DNA from: Arenicola marina
Lineage: Eukaryota; Annelida; Polychaeta; Arenicolidae
Length of the DNA: 64,000 bases
Assembly (NCBI GenBank): GCA_964019135.1
Contig: OZ025249.1
Span: 30,517,759 to 30,581,758 of the forward strand
Direction: 5' to 3'
A program made the translations under genes and the position numbers. The notes under the pieces were generated by a model. The model saw nothing but the letters and a program-made list of their open reading frames with translations. It was not told the origin of the DNA and searched no databases. The first letter of the stretch is position 1. Each line of letters opens with the position of its first letter. This document shows positions 11,031 to 23,000 of the stretch, one piece after another.

Positions 11031-13740
11031 CAGGTAACTTCCATCAACGGATTTCTCGACAACTCAGCAACAATCGGTTGAGTTTTCTCCTTAGAAGTCA
11101 GATATCAGTGCGATTAATCCTTGGCACCACCATTTCCGTACGATTTCGCCCTAAATATACGGTACTCTGCCGAAATATTTCACAAAGTTTGCCTGTAAAC
11201 AATCTCGGCTGTTAGAAGTTTGCATTCGCCGGGCTTTTCCGTGCTGCGCGCGCACCCTCTGCCACGGTTGGCTGGAGAAACAGACACAGACTGACTCCCC
11301 TCCCTCCCCCATTCTGCATCAGTCCAAGTGCTGTCACTGGAGGTGCTGGGCTGGTGTTGGCTGCTGCTGCAGACAGGAGCTTGGTGATAGCGGGGTCGGG
11401 TGGCATGCTGGCATGTGTATGCGACCCGCAGAATAACGTACACCACTGACATGTGAACGGCGGTAAACGGTCTCGGCTTTTGTTTGATAGGAAAATACCT
11501 TTGCCTTTGGCTATATAGAGTGCTAATTAAGTGTTGACCAGGCATGTAGTGTGACTTTTCGTTAGCCCGCGGTAACAGCGTACGTGATCGTCATTTTATG
11601 TCTATTTACCTGTTACTATAGATTTGCCATTCTCTGGCGCTCTATGAATTGGGTGGTAAGGCAGCGTGATAGACCCAATTATGGACCCTTCCCTCGTGTT
11701 GCCAAATCACGAAGAATAAATTTCTTTAATCCCATGTCACGATGAATTAAAAGCAAACCTCTATGCATGCAATGGAAGGGCGAATACACGATACTAAATT
11801 GACGATTTCCCAATTCACGGTTATTTAATATTAAAATTCTCAGTTCACGATTAATGAAAATCCTTGATCACGACGGTCGGCTAATACCACAAACCCCATT
11901 CTCAGTTCACGAAGAATTATTTTCCTCATTCCCAGTTCACGGCGAAGCGAAAAGCCCAATCCCGAGAAACGCAAATAGCCCTTGCCCCCCCCCCCCCCCC
12001 CCCCCCCCACCACCACCACTAGGTTTATCCGGCACATCCCATAAGAGAGCATATCTCGTGCCTCATATCTGTTTAGTTTCATATTTTAACTAGGTAGTTA
12101 TAATGAAATATATAATTTCTTCCCTTCTCTCAGGTGTGTGTGTGTGTGTGCGGGCGCGCTTGATGCCATTATTTAATTCCATGACAAGTCAAACGTGAGA
12201 TATTGTTAGATGTTTCTCGTTGTATTGGGGCGTGGTCTCCGTAAAACTGACGATTGGGGCGGGGGGGGGGGGGGTAGGGCGAGACTGGAAGGAGTTGGAG
12301 GTGGGATGCGGGTCTACAACAATAGGTGGTTGACGGTTGGCTAAATTGGAGTACAATTTGCTTTGGAAGAAAACAAATTTCCACAAACTTGCAGCGACGT
12401 TATATTGTCATATATATCTTGATCTGAAATCTGAAATATAAACAACATTTTCGGCAACACTGCATGCCATCTATTTGGTATCACATAGTTGAATGGCGTG
12501 ACATCTCAGCATGTATGCGCCAGGATGGATTTTTACCCCGCGACAGTAGTTTTGGACTCGTTACCAAACACCTTTCACTGAAAAATTAGTATACAATGCT
12601 AACAGGCGCGACTGCATGGATCGTCCATGGAACTTGGTTCCAAGTGCGCGCATATGTAAGTCGGAAGCAACATAGCAAGTGACTCAAGTATTCAAGGTGG
12701 TTCAGTAGAAAAATGCTCTGACAATATATCTGTGTTCTGCCAGCTACATTCGGGACTGCTTCATCACACCACAGATATCAATAATATCTTTCATCATACG
12801 TCCAACGAGCTGACATGTAAAACGCTATATAATCATAATGTAAACATTCATGCCGAATTGATGTCGACGTCGAGCTTTGACACCTGGTTGGGTACCGGAG
12901 TACGATCGACCGCGGTCGATCGCGTCACCGAGATCAGTCCCGCCTCAAAAAGTAAAATCTGGACGACGATTCTTCTGAAATACGTGAGGATGACCCATCA
13001 ATATCGATGGATAATAATAATAATTTATTCATCAATATTTTACACTATTTAGAGTTTACTACTATTTCCAAATTAGGGTTACTTATTTAGTGGATATGCC
13101 CGCAACAAATTGTACGCGGCGGTCGATCGTGCTCCAGAACTCAACCCTGGTAAAATAATTCAAATTTTCTTGATTGACATGTGAAAATAATTAATTTTAT
13201 TTTCAATTAGACTTGACCAATGTATGACCGGAATTCGTCGTTTCGTTTATCTGATGTATACGCGTGTGACGCGAATCGATTTGTAATGACAACTTTTGTA
13301 GGGTTGAATTGTGGCAATTTCAACTGAAATAATGGTACAGTGGATAAAATGGGCAAATTAAAAAACCCTCGCGAAAATTTGAGAATATTTCTTTTTCTGA
13401 TGGATAAGTGAATACTTCTTATGCCAATGTATGTATTTAGATATGTATGAAGACCTTTTCATTGAATTCACTATCACACATTCATGCATCAGTATATGTA
13501 ATGTAGATGTAAATCTATCAAGGCATATTCACTATGGATATTGTAAGACCGATTCACATGCACATTTACATGTGAAATGTGGCATAGATTACGTGTATAT
13601 AGTTTTTCGACCGTTGTAATGAAATCTTGGAAGCAAATTTGATGAGACTGGTAAACGTTAAACAGACAATCGAAAGAAGTTAAACCGACCAAAGACATGC
13701 TGCCAAAACGTAAAGCATAGTTTCAAGGTTTTAGTGTTAT
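11031..13740. other. Intergenic region upstream of DBF4
   Basis: No gene recognised. It holds the presumed DBF4 promoter and 5'UTR next to 11030, a run of 25 C at about 11985-12009, a TG run at 12134-12150, a G run at about 12257-12274, and a dyad region at 12897-13135 (separate entry). Confidence 0.6.
12897..13135. repeat. Inverted-repeat element containing a perfect 20-bp palindrome
   Basis: CGATCGACCGCGGTCGATCG (12903-12922) is a perfect palindrome. Its flank (12897-12914) recurs in inverted orientation at 13115-13135, so an about 240-bp segment is bounded by ~20-bp inverted repeats. This could be a small MITE, but no clear target-site duplication is seen. Confidence 0.45.
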
Positions 13741-14670
13741 TTAACTGTGTTCTGTCGGATGGCGGCGGTTGGTAAAGTGCGACGCGGGGTTGGTCATCAA
13801 CCACAGGTTCTCCATAGATGACCTCGCCAGAGACACGATCCCAGGTCCGAGCTTACCCTTCGCAGGACTTGAAGAACACCCACCCGACTCGGCAAGTCTA
13901 TAGTAGTACATGCCGAGACGAATGTTGTCCCCCGTCCTTATCAGATCCTGTATAACATTGTCCAGGTACTGGTCCGTCTCTCGCCCGTGGATCAACTCCA
14001 TGGTTTCTTCTGAGGTCCTGACAAGAGAGTGTTGACAATCATCTACGCGCTGTTCCAGAGCGCGAGAATCTTCGAACAGCGCAGCCGTCTCTGTTCGTAG
14101 GTGGCACATATCTTCTTTGAGAAACGACAATTTCCTGTTGAGTCGGCGATGGAGACTGAGTATATCCCGGTTCAAATCGCGTTTTGATACGTTCCTTGTT
14201 TCCTCATCACTTTCGACTTCAACATCATTTTCGATATATGACTCCTTCTGTGCCTCATATTTCACCGTGTGTGACGATTGATTGAATCCTAGATTGGTAT
14301 TATCGCTATTAGATCCAGAAATCGGCCGATGTTTCAGCGGGGCAGACTTGGAACGACCAAGAGACTTTCCATTGTTTGACCTGACGGCGCTTTCCCGAAA
14401 ATAATTCCGGATCACATTTTCGCCATGGTCATCTTCGGAACTTGAGGCGTCATCATCAACGCCAAGGCTGAGTTCTATTTCGCTGTCCAAATCGCAATCT
14501 GTGGATGCCTCTTCGTCCACCGTAATGTCAGACAGTCGAGAACATGAAGTATAGAAACTGTCGTTCAAGTCATCCGATGGAGTCGACGGTAACACTGGTC
14601 TGAAGCAGAGTACTGGTGTTCGGCGGCCTTCCGCTTCTGAGGGCGGCATGATGAAATCTTCTTTTTCCAT
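13741..14670 (-). CDS. Unrecognised acidic coiled-coil protein, 309 aa
   Basis: Single uninterrupted frame. The start is supported by an in-frame TAG nine bases upstream of the ATG (TAG ACA TTC GAC ATG). Residues 50-85 are very acidic with serines, like a CK2-type segment. Residues 100-115 (GKSLGRSKSAPLKHRP) are basic. Residues 165-215 (DLNRDILSLHRRLNRKLSFL onward) look like a coiled coil. Residues 232-260 (QYLDNVIQDLIRTGDNIRLG) look helical. There is no signal peptide or membrane segment. It lies between ATG10 and DBF4, both on the same strand, 0.8 kb below ATG10. I do not recognise the family. The ordinary amino-acid mix, the size and the upstream stop argue for a real gene. Confidence 0.7.
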   Translation of the reverse strand: MEKEDFIMPPSEAEGRRTPVLCFRPVLPSTPSDDLNDSFYTSCSRLSDITVDEEASTDCDLDSEIELSLGVDDDASSSEDDHGENVIRNYFRESAVRSNNGKSLGRSKSAPLKHRPISGSNSDNTNLGFNQSSHTVKYEAQKESYIENDVEVESDEETRNVSKRDLNRDILSLHRRLNRKLSFLKEDMCHLRTETAALFEDSRALEQRVDDCQHSLVRTSEETMELIHGRETDQYLDNVIQDLIRTGDNIRLGMYYYRLAESGGCSSSPAKGKLGPGIVSLARSSMENLWLMTNPASHFTNRRHPTEHS

Positions 14671-15368
14671 GTCGAATGTCTAGATGGGGCCTCGTACAAC
14701 CCGGTATCTCTAATTGGCCTAAGTGGCGTGCGTTTATTTGAGTACAGTCAAACGAGTCAGGTCGCATGCGTTGCCTTGGTGATACATGTTGCTGCACGAC
14801 CACTGAATCAGGTGATGCCGTGTTGTACCGGATATAAACAACGGATCCTCTCAGCTATAGAATACGCGCCTCATATTATTCGACTGGTCTGAACTGATCC
14901 AGGATTTTGCAAAAGGGGAGAGAGGGTGTGACTGCATGTTTCCAGGGGCGCATCCGGGGGGGGGGGGGGGGGGTGGTATCCGATCCCCACTCCAATACCT
15001 TTTTTTTTTGCGGAAGCATGCCGTTTTCCAATACAAAGCTCAGGCCATCTGAGGCGTGGTTCCCCCACCCCCGGGGTGCACTTTTGTTCGCTTATAAAAT
15101 GCCTGTTTAATTAAACAAAAACGCAAAACACGGGCGGGGCCATCCTCCTTGCACCCCTAAATTGTTCGGAAAGTAATTTCGCGTACTGGGATACATCGAA
15201 CATAAGTTGAACACGTTATCCGATGCAGAACGTGTTAAATTAAGGTGTTATATAAACATGTAGATGTCAAGGAACTATATAAATCGTCGACGAGGAGTGT
15301 ATTTACTATAACACAACAACTAGCTTTACCATAATAAAACAATAACTTAACAAATCGTAATGGGTGAG
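14671..15368. other. Spacer between ATG10 and the 309-aa gene
   Basis: Presumed promoter and 5'UTR of the 309-aa gene. It contains a G17-type run at about 14957-14973. No further exon seen. Confidence 0.5.
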
Positions 15369-15374
15369 TTTATT
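15369..15374 (-). other. Putative ATG10 polyadenylation signal
   Basis: AATAAA on the minus strand about 100 bp past the ATG10 stop codon. Confidence 0.6.
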
Positions 15375-15474
15375 ATTATATTTAACAAATATGTTGTCAC
15401 AGTGACTGGAATCACAACAATAATACATATAGGCCCTAACTATAGTAGAATCCCATCAGTAAATAACCATGATC

Positions 15475-17906
15475 TCACAACGAGTCCAGTGCATATTTCA
15501 TGGGGATATGTAGGTGTACTACAGGCCCCACCGTACTCAGCCAGGTAATCAGGTAGCCGGGGTTGGAGAGACTGGAACAGAAAAGACATGTATATAATCG
15601 TATTTGGCTATGATATGTCAAACGCCTATATAATTAATGGCCGTTATACGTCTGCGATTCGATCGACCAATCTGTCTTTCGATGACAGGAAATGACGACG
15701 GATATTACCGTAACAAAACAAAGCGTAGGTTGTGAGCGTCAAGTATTGATGTGTATTCTATACAGTTACCATTCTGTTGACGGTGTACCAAACTGTATCT
15801 TCTCCATGAAATCTTGCGTATGGCAGGGATGTAATTGGAAGAAAGGCCGCATCAGAACGGGATGTTCCTGTAAAATCATTGTAATAGATGACGCGTGTGT
15901 TATATAACACCTTTTATTAAGGATACCTTTTAATTCATTTCAATTATCAGATCTGAAGAACAGTGACACGTATAATTTGTAAAAATAATTTCGAGAGCGA
16001 AGTAACTTCGGTTTACTTGTTGCGTGAGAAACGTCCATCGGTCCTCTCGAAGGCGATGCTGATACCACTCCGGTAGCGTATCCCATAGCATTTCCAGCTC
16101 CACTAACCCTCCATCTGGACACAAAAGCTGTACTTTGTAGGCAGTATTACAACACGATATCAAAGAGTACTTTAATTAATTGCCTACAAGTTTTATCGTC
16201 GTATAACAAGCAGGCTGACCATGTCATACGCTAATCACTGTCTATGCCATTAGCTTTTCCTTTACAAATAAAAGAATTTTGTTGTAGCTTTTGACACATA
16301 GTATAAATATAACTATGGTGGTTAGGGGGAGGTGAAGCTGATATACCTGGTTTATAAGCATTGAAGTAGAGGACGGGAACACCGAAGCTGGTGCTGTACA
16401 ATATATGATGCTCTATGGAACATACAACGCCGTCTGCCGGAGATTCAGTGGCCTCGTAATGATCATCATCTTCAGCCTTGACGTCAGCAATGACACAAAG
16501 AAATGGATGCGTCGATTAATGGATGTCTCCGTAGCATTCATAGTTATACCTACTTATTTTATGGATATTAACGGGTTTCGTGAGTTTCGAAGTAGGCGCA
16601 TTCCAACGCAACCCGTAGCATTCATAGTTATACCTATTTATTTTATGGATATTCACGGGTTTCCTGAGTTTCGAAGTAGGCGCATTCAAACGCCACCCGT
16701 CGATTTAAAGCCCACTAGGGGGGGGGGGGGAGGGGCGGGGGGGGGGGGGGCGGGGGCATTTACCGGGGCATTTACCGATGGCAACAACCTCTCTGGAACA
16801 CGTTGTTCGCCTCACGGTCGTCACTTTCTGAAGATCCGTTTTCGATCGTAGTGTGTAATTCTCAGACTAATCGAAAAATTAGTTCAGGCGGCCCCGCCGG
16901 TTCACGTACTTATATTTTGTTGAAATAGTAATGAAGTGTCAGTAATGAGGGGGGTCCAGGATCAGCTAGACCATTAAACCACAGAAACTTTTCACATAGA
17001 GTAGGTATCAATGAAATATAAAACAACTATAGTAGATATATTACACTTAATGTACAATTATATACTAATATTTGGTACTCAGCCGGTGTAATACATCATG
17101 ATAGTATTCTGTTTCCTTGAGTGTGGATGAGAGGTCGACTGGGGTCTTGCTCTGGGTGGTACGTAAGCGAACCACGCTCTTCTTCACCAAATACGGCAAC
17201 CACGTATCCTTAGTAGGAGAAACATTGTATCATGACTAACAGTGCAGTTTTCAGTGTATATCACAGGCACCGTATATCAGTGGAGGGAGGGGGGAGGGGG
17301 GAGGGCGGGGAGGTGACCTACCCCCACCCCCCCCCCTCCCATCCGCCCCCTTCCCTCCACTGATTTACTGTGCCTGTGGTTTATATCCCATTTTAAACCA
17401 ATTTCAAGACCGGGTAGTCATGTGTGCGACAAACTATAGAATCAAATTTAACATTATGACATAGCACGATTGTTTTTGGAAAAGAAGCCCTGAGCTGAGC
17501 TTATAGCTATCTAAACGATTTCTGAAAAAAAAACTGCTTAAACAAAACGAAAAAAGACACCAGACTATTGGCCTATACCACGAATTTGGGAATACTCCCC
17601 CAAAATTACGAATAAACACTTAAAACCTTGTTAGTTTTTACGACGAATATGCTCCCCACCACCCCGCCCCACTCTCTCTCTCTCCCTCCCTGGCCTAGCC
17701 CTTCACCGCAAAAGGGGCTTAGCATATGGAGCATCAACTCAATGAAATTAAAATGATGAACTTATTTAAATACTTTGGCACTGTTTAATACTTACACCAT
17801 CGCCTGGTTCTATAAGCTGCCATGTGTCACCGATTGTGCGTGATTTCTGCACTAACCGTGTGGCTTCTCGTAAAAACAGTTTTTCAGTAATTGAACCTGC
17901 CGCCAT
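15475..17906 (-). CDS. ATG10: ATG10, E2-like enzyme of ATG12 conjugation, complete, six exons
   Basis: Autophagy E2-like enzyme: takes ATG12 from ATG7 and attaches it to ATG5. Exons: 17906-17796, 17208-17095, 16410-16347, 16114-16017, 15867-15770 and 15571-15475, 582 nt in total, giving 193 aa plus stop (human about 220). Recognised segments in order: LVQKSRTIGDTWQL (human FIKHSQQIGDSWEW), FGVPVLYFNAYK (human YQVPVLYFRASF), DGGLVELEMLWDTL, the RWTFLTQQ end of exon 4, EHPVLMRPFFQLHPCHTQDF with the catalytic Cys in HPC, and YLITWLSTVGPVVHLHIPM (human YITSWLSIVGPVVGLNLPL). The start has an in-frame TGA 18 bases upstream. All junctions are GT-AG and phases agree. The exon 2/3 junction is the least certain, since EYYHD followed by HHILYS is slightly longer than expected. 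It is head to head with SSBP. Confidence 0.95.
16531..16698. repeat. Two tandem copies of an 84-bp unit, followed by G-rich tract
   Basis: The segment beginning GTAGCATTCATAGTTATACC recurs 84 bp later with few changes. Runs of G (about 16719-16752) follow. It lies inside ATG10 intron 2. Confidence 0.8.
17262..17378. repeat. 117-bp inverted repeat with purine/pyrimidine arms in ATG10 intron 1
   Basis: The left arm CACAGGCACCGTATATCAGT, then G-rich GGAGGGAGGGG, is mirrored by a C-rich stretch, then CCCTCCACTGATTTACTGTG and CCTGTG on the right. The transcript would fold into a long hairpin whose stem is mostly G:C. The G-rich strand also has several GGG or longer runs and so quadruplex potential. 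Confidence 0.7.
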
Positions 17907-20038
17907 AGGACTTTCAGAGGGAAGTCACGGTAACAGCGGATGTACGCCGGTTGAGTCCATTTCCACGTGGGTAAAGCCGGCCGATGTCAACACCGGACGA
18001 GAAACAGAATGTGAACTTTGTAAATATAAAGTAAAGCAAAGATCCAAGTACGTCTATATAGGTTCAATGTAATGCCAACGACAGCACCTATCCCGTGAAG
18101 ACGTGTAAAGCTTAGAACAGGTCACGCTCTTGCGTAAATTCACGATCAAAACATCCGGCAACAACAGAGTCTGCGAAAACCACGATGCCGTACATTCATC
18201 AATATTGCGCGGTTTCTACTGCCCCAGTATTGTTGCCGAGCCGGCGAATTAGGTCAGATAGCGCGCTTTATCATGCAAATGTGTACCGATGTACGTACAC
18301 ATACCAACTGCCCTGTGCGACTTGTCCTGAAGGAAGAGGTACTCTCTCTATGTATCGAGCTTGAGTTCAACAACTCACAAAAACCGTAGCAGGAACAAAT
18401 CAGCTCATACCATTATTTGATATACAGTATATATATATAGAGATCTATATGACGTAAACTTTCGTATGTTTCCTTTTGTTTCACGGTTTAATAATAATAG
18501 AATTAAACAATAAGATATTAGTTATGGTATGTAAAACGAGATACTGTAAATGTTTTATAGATTGATAAACATATAAGCCTAACGTTGATTAAGCTGTAAC
18601 TATATGTATGATGAACTTTTAAATAGTAAAAAAATACAACCCTAGCTATACCTTAACTGAAGACTGCACTCTATTATAACTGAACCAACGTAAAGTACAC
18701 TAGGCCTATATTATAATTGGTAGGAATATTAAGTGTTTTCTTTTTTATTAAACAGTGTAACAAATGTATGCCGATATATATTATATAAACTACCTTAATA
18801 TAATAAACATAATATAACCGTACGTTAGATCTAATTACCGACGCATAATTAATGTTCCAAGCAAACGTTTTAATTGTAAATATATTATGAGACTTGCTGA
18901 AAGACACCTATATACCTAAGCCGGAAGATTTATCGCATGTTCAGGCCTGTATAGACCGTCCCATGCGATCAGGTATGTGATCTGAGACTTGTATGGTGGC
19001 ATCGGACACTGTATAAAATAGTCTATGGCAAATTTAGTAAATATCAGCTCTGATTAATTCCTCTTTGATAGGCCTATCCCCCTAAAATACCGCATCGGGT
19101 AATTTCCGTTATTATATTAGCTAGATCGCTCGGCAAGAAACTGTTTACTAATAGAGTAGAGATGCGACGTGTAACGAATATACGCGTTTCCGAATCAGCG
19201 CGGTGGGCCAAATCTTCATGCGGACTATCGGAGTCAAGCATTGAACAGAAAAGCGAAAATAGCATCCGAAGCACACCACTAAGAAAACTACACTACGGGG
19301 AAGGGTGTATACGCGAAAAGATCGTTGGCGGATGTACCGGCGACGTGGGTTCCAGATATGACGAAACAAGACTTATTACTGGCGCGAATGTTAATCAGTT
19401 CAATGTATTTATAACGTTTGTTGTTATATTCGTGAAAACTAATTAACAATTAAGGCTTTATTAAAAAAATATATATATATATATTCATGGTACTTGATAT
19501 GCATCTGACTTATCGAAATAAAAGTTCTTGCATTATAATCCAGTTGTAACTAAAATGAAGCACGGCGACATTTCTGGTTCGCGATTTGATGGTTTTGTCG
19601 ACAATTGCAATTTTAAATTAAGCTTATTTGTCTTGAGCTTATCTCGAATTTAATTTGAAAAAAAAACGCGTCAATTTCATGAACAGTATGAAATAATGCT
19701 AAATTTCGTATTGTTCAGGCAATTGCAGCGATACGGGGAAATTATTTACCGCGACTATCTTTTAAAAAAATCAATGTACTTGAATAACGATTTCTTCATA
19801 CAGGCGGTACACCACCTCGTACTGGCAGAAAGCCAGGCAGTCTTAATCGCAGTCTCGGGCCGGGCCATGTGACACAGTTTGGGTCTGACGGTTTCTACAT
19901 CCCCGCTGAACACTATATTTAACTAGCCAATGGAAGAGCCTGGATTGACAGCTCTCTTTTGATGTCGTCATGGTGACGGGGGTCAGTGTCGTCCTTGATG
20001 GCTTGACAGGTGCGTGACAGACAGTTTCAGCTTCAAGC
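17907..20038. promoter_or_regulatory. Divergent intergenic region between ATG10 and SSBP
   Basis: 2.1 kb between the two start codons, which face away from each other. It must hold both promoters and both 5'UTRs. AT-rich in the middle (about 18420-18900), more mixed at both ends. A minus-strand frame at 19148-19369 has a possible splice donor but no recognisable homology, so I do not call it a gene. No individual factor site is claimed. Confidence 0.5.
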
Positions 20039-20094
20039 ATGTACGCCAAGGGTAAAGGATCTACGGTACCTTCAGACGCTCAAGCAAGGGAAAA
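20039..20094 (+). CDS. SSBP2: SSBP coding exon 1
   Basis: Start codon and residues 1-18 plus two bases of Lys19, followed by donor GTAAGT. Confidence 0.95.
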
Positions 20095-23000
20095 GTAAGT
20101 ATAAGATCTTTGCAAAATATTCATGGTATAATCTCTTGTAAAATGATGGTCACAAATTTACAAATGCCGCTAGAATTTGTGCCTGTTTCGATTTGCTCCT
20201 ACAAAATCTCCACCTGTGCTGTGGATGCCCATCTTCCTGCATGCTTTATAGTGGCTGTTCCGGTTATAGAACACACCCACGTGGGGAAACCCCCTACTAT
20301 GAAGTCTATTCTGAGGATTAACAAACTGATTTTGCTGCGTGTTTAGGGTACAATTGAATGCAGAATAAAGTAACTAACGTTGCTTGAGTTAATATGCCAT
20401 TGCTGCGTCCTGCAATACAAGTTGTTTGCCATAAAAAAAACATATTTGGCATAGTCTGCCATATGTGCCCATGTTGAACGACACCGGTCTGACCAACTGC
20501 AGATGTGTGTTGTTACTATTTGTTTACTATAGTATAAAACGCTGATGCTTTTGTTTTCAGATTAGCCTTGTACGTCTACGAATATTTATTACATTGTGGG
20601 GCTCAAAAAAGTGCACAGACATTTCTATCGGAGGTAAGTTTTTAATGCAGTGTCACTTGCAATACATATAAATTTGCTATTTGACATCTGTCATTTTTCT
20701 GGATTGTCCAGTTTCAGGGTTTTATTTATAACAATTTATAGTTGTACCAATGAGATTTACTATGGATCTGCACAAACTACTATGGTTCTACACAAACTCC
20801 TAACATCTACTTGTCCTCCAGGACAAGGACTTTCAATTTGACTTGTCCCACATACCTAATATTTACTTGTTCCCCTCAAGAAAACATTGTCACATCAAAG
20901 TATTTATGCCATAGCAGAAATAATATCTAATTGACCAATACATATGTAAGGTAAATATCTTACAATCAAGTAATTTTTAGCACTAAAATTCATGGAGAAT
21001 GACCTGTTCAAAAAGCACCACCCTCCCATTTATTTGGAAAATGTTGCATTTTTTTCTGGGCAAGCACTTGTTCTGTTGTACAAATACAGAGATGTGTTTA
21101 CTTATCAGACAAAATCACTTGTCCCGGACTAGCAGGTCAGCATTAATAATGAGCCCTGACTATACATGCAGAAACATATCCTTCATATGGTTGGCCTGTT
21201 ATGTCTTTGTCCTGCTCAACATCCCTCACCACAATGTTAAAAACATTGTATACATCGCAGTTCAAGTAGTCTAGAAGTTATCAGTCCATCTAAGTTTAGT
21301 TACTAACCTGCCATTCCCTTATTTTGAATATGAGCTTATATCAAAACCTAAATATCAATATTATCCTTCAGCACTCTAGTCAGAATACATGGTGCTTGCT
21401 AGATAGTTTCACACCATATACCTGTATATAAAATGGGGTTATTGTACATTTGATACAATTTCTTCACAAAAAGAAATCTATATCATCACATCTACTTCTT
21501 AAAGTTAATTACATGGTTACATATAGTGCATAGAAAATTTGTAGTAACCTCTGCAATATATTTGAAACTTACAGTAAGAATCCTGGTTTGACTGCAAGGG
21601 ATATGATTGCATTAATGGGAAGTGGGATGCTGTCATATTTGCTTAGATGATATGGCAAGGTTATAGTCATTAAGTAAGAACTGTTTGCTTTATTTGTAGA
21701 GCTTACTAAAGGCTTATCCTTGGTAAGCTGATAATGTAGCTCAATATTCATAGCTGGGCCTATGTGTACGCTGTGAAATCACATCGTAGAAATTTATATT
21801 TGTCATGCTTATACCAATCACAGAAGTACAGTAGAATCTTGTTTGTAGAATCTTACTTATCATTTATATGGCATATACATCAAGAACAAAATCTAGTAAC
21901 TGTGCAACATTTTAGACTTTTTAGAGAAAGTAGAGTACCAGTATATAAGAGTTGAAGTCTTCCTTTGATAAGTTCAAGTACATTATGTAGATTTCTCAAT
22001 CTGAATAATTTATATTTGTAGTTGAATTACTCCACTGTTGCATATATATTTGTAGTAAATATGTCTTGTTTTTCAACTTTCAGATACGATGGGAAAAAAA
22101 CATAACATTAGGAGAGCCTCCTGGGTTCCTTCACTCCTGGTGGTGGTGAGTAGACTTATCGGTCTTTGTCTGTACATATTACATATGTTTTGATGTATGT
22201 CATCCATCTTGGATGGTCAGTCAAGTCAGGGTTTCTTTGGTGACTTCAGTGTGTGACCTCAATGCACTGGCTAAGTCATCTAATGCATTCATCTTGGGCT
22301 TGAGGTTTTTGACAGGTTGGTTGTTGGTTGGTTGTCTATTCAGGACGCTTTAACCACTTTGGGTCATATCGCGTCAATGGGACAAGGAAGGGAGAGTGGA
22401 GCCATGTTCCTGGGGTAACACCCTACTCTTTACGAAGAAGGCCATGGTATCTTTATCCTGCAACGGCACAGACATGGCCACAGCGGGGCGCGAACCACCG
22501 ATCCACGTGCCATTAGGCTCTCAGGTGACCAGAACATTCAATGCAAGCGCTCTAGCCCACTGAGCTATCGGGCCGGCCCCGTTTTTGACAGGTATTAAAA
22601 ACCAAACGGGTGAGTCGCTATTGGGAACAACTGGTGATTTAAGTCTGGTATAAGCCTGTTATATTGCATCCGAAGTATGTTCCAAAATATCTGTAGGAAA
22701 CATTATGGTCCGATAAAACCTGTGAAAGCAGTTTTGTTCAAAGGGAAGTCATTTATTTGCTTGCTACTAATAGATGGATTGTTTTCTTCAGTGAGGGAAA
22801 ACAGTCAAAATTAACTAACACTGGGAGAAACTATGATGAAATTCTTTGAGCTCCTCCAGACTGACCATCATACCAGGTGTTTCTGGCCTCCCTGTGAGAT
22901 AGGTCTAGTGAGATATTGCTCTTCCAGACAAACCATCATGAAATCTAGTGTGCGAATGGTTGTGCCGAGGGGAAGTGTCAATGTCCTGTTACAAAAAGAG

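Noticed and set aside
11180-11545. 121-residue minus-strand frame upstream of DBF4
   Set aside because: No homology recognised; most likely DBF4 5'UTR or promoter sequence.
16405-16851. Plus-strand 148-residue frame
   Set aside because: It runs over an 84-bp tandem duplication and poly-G sequence in ATG10 intron 2 and overlaps ATG10 exon 3 slightly on the other strand.
19074-19369. Minus-strand frames with a possible GTAAAC donor between ATG10 and SSBP
   Set aside because: ATG10 has its own start with an upstream stop at 17906, and no homology or partner exon was found.
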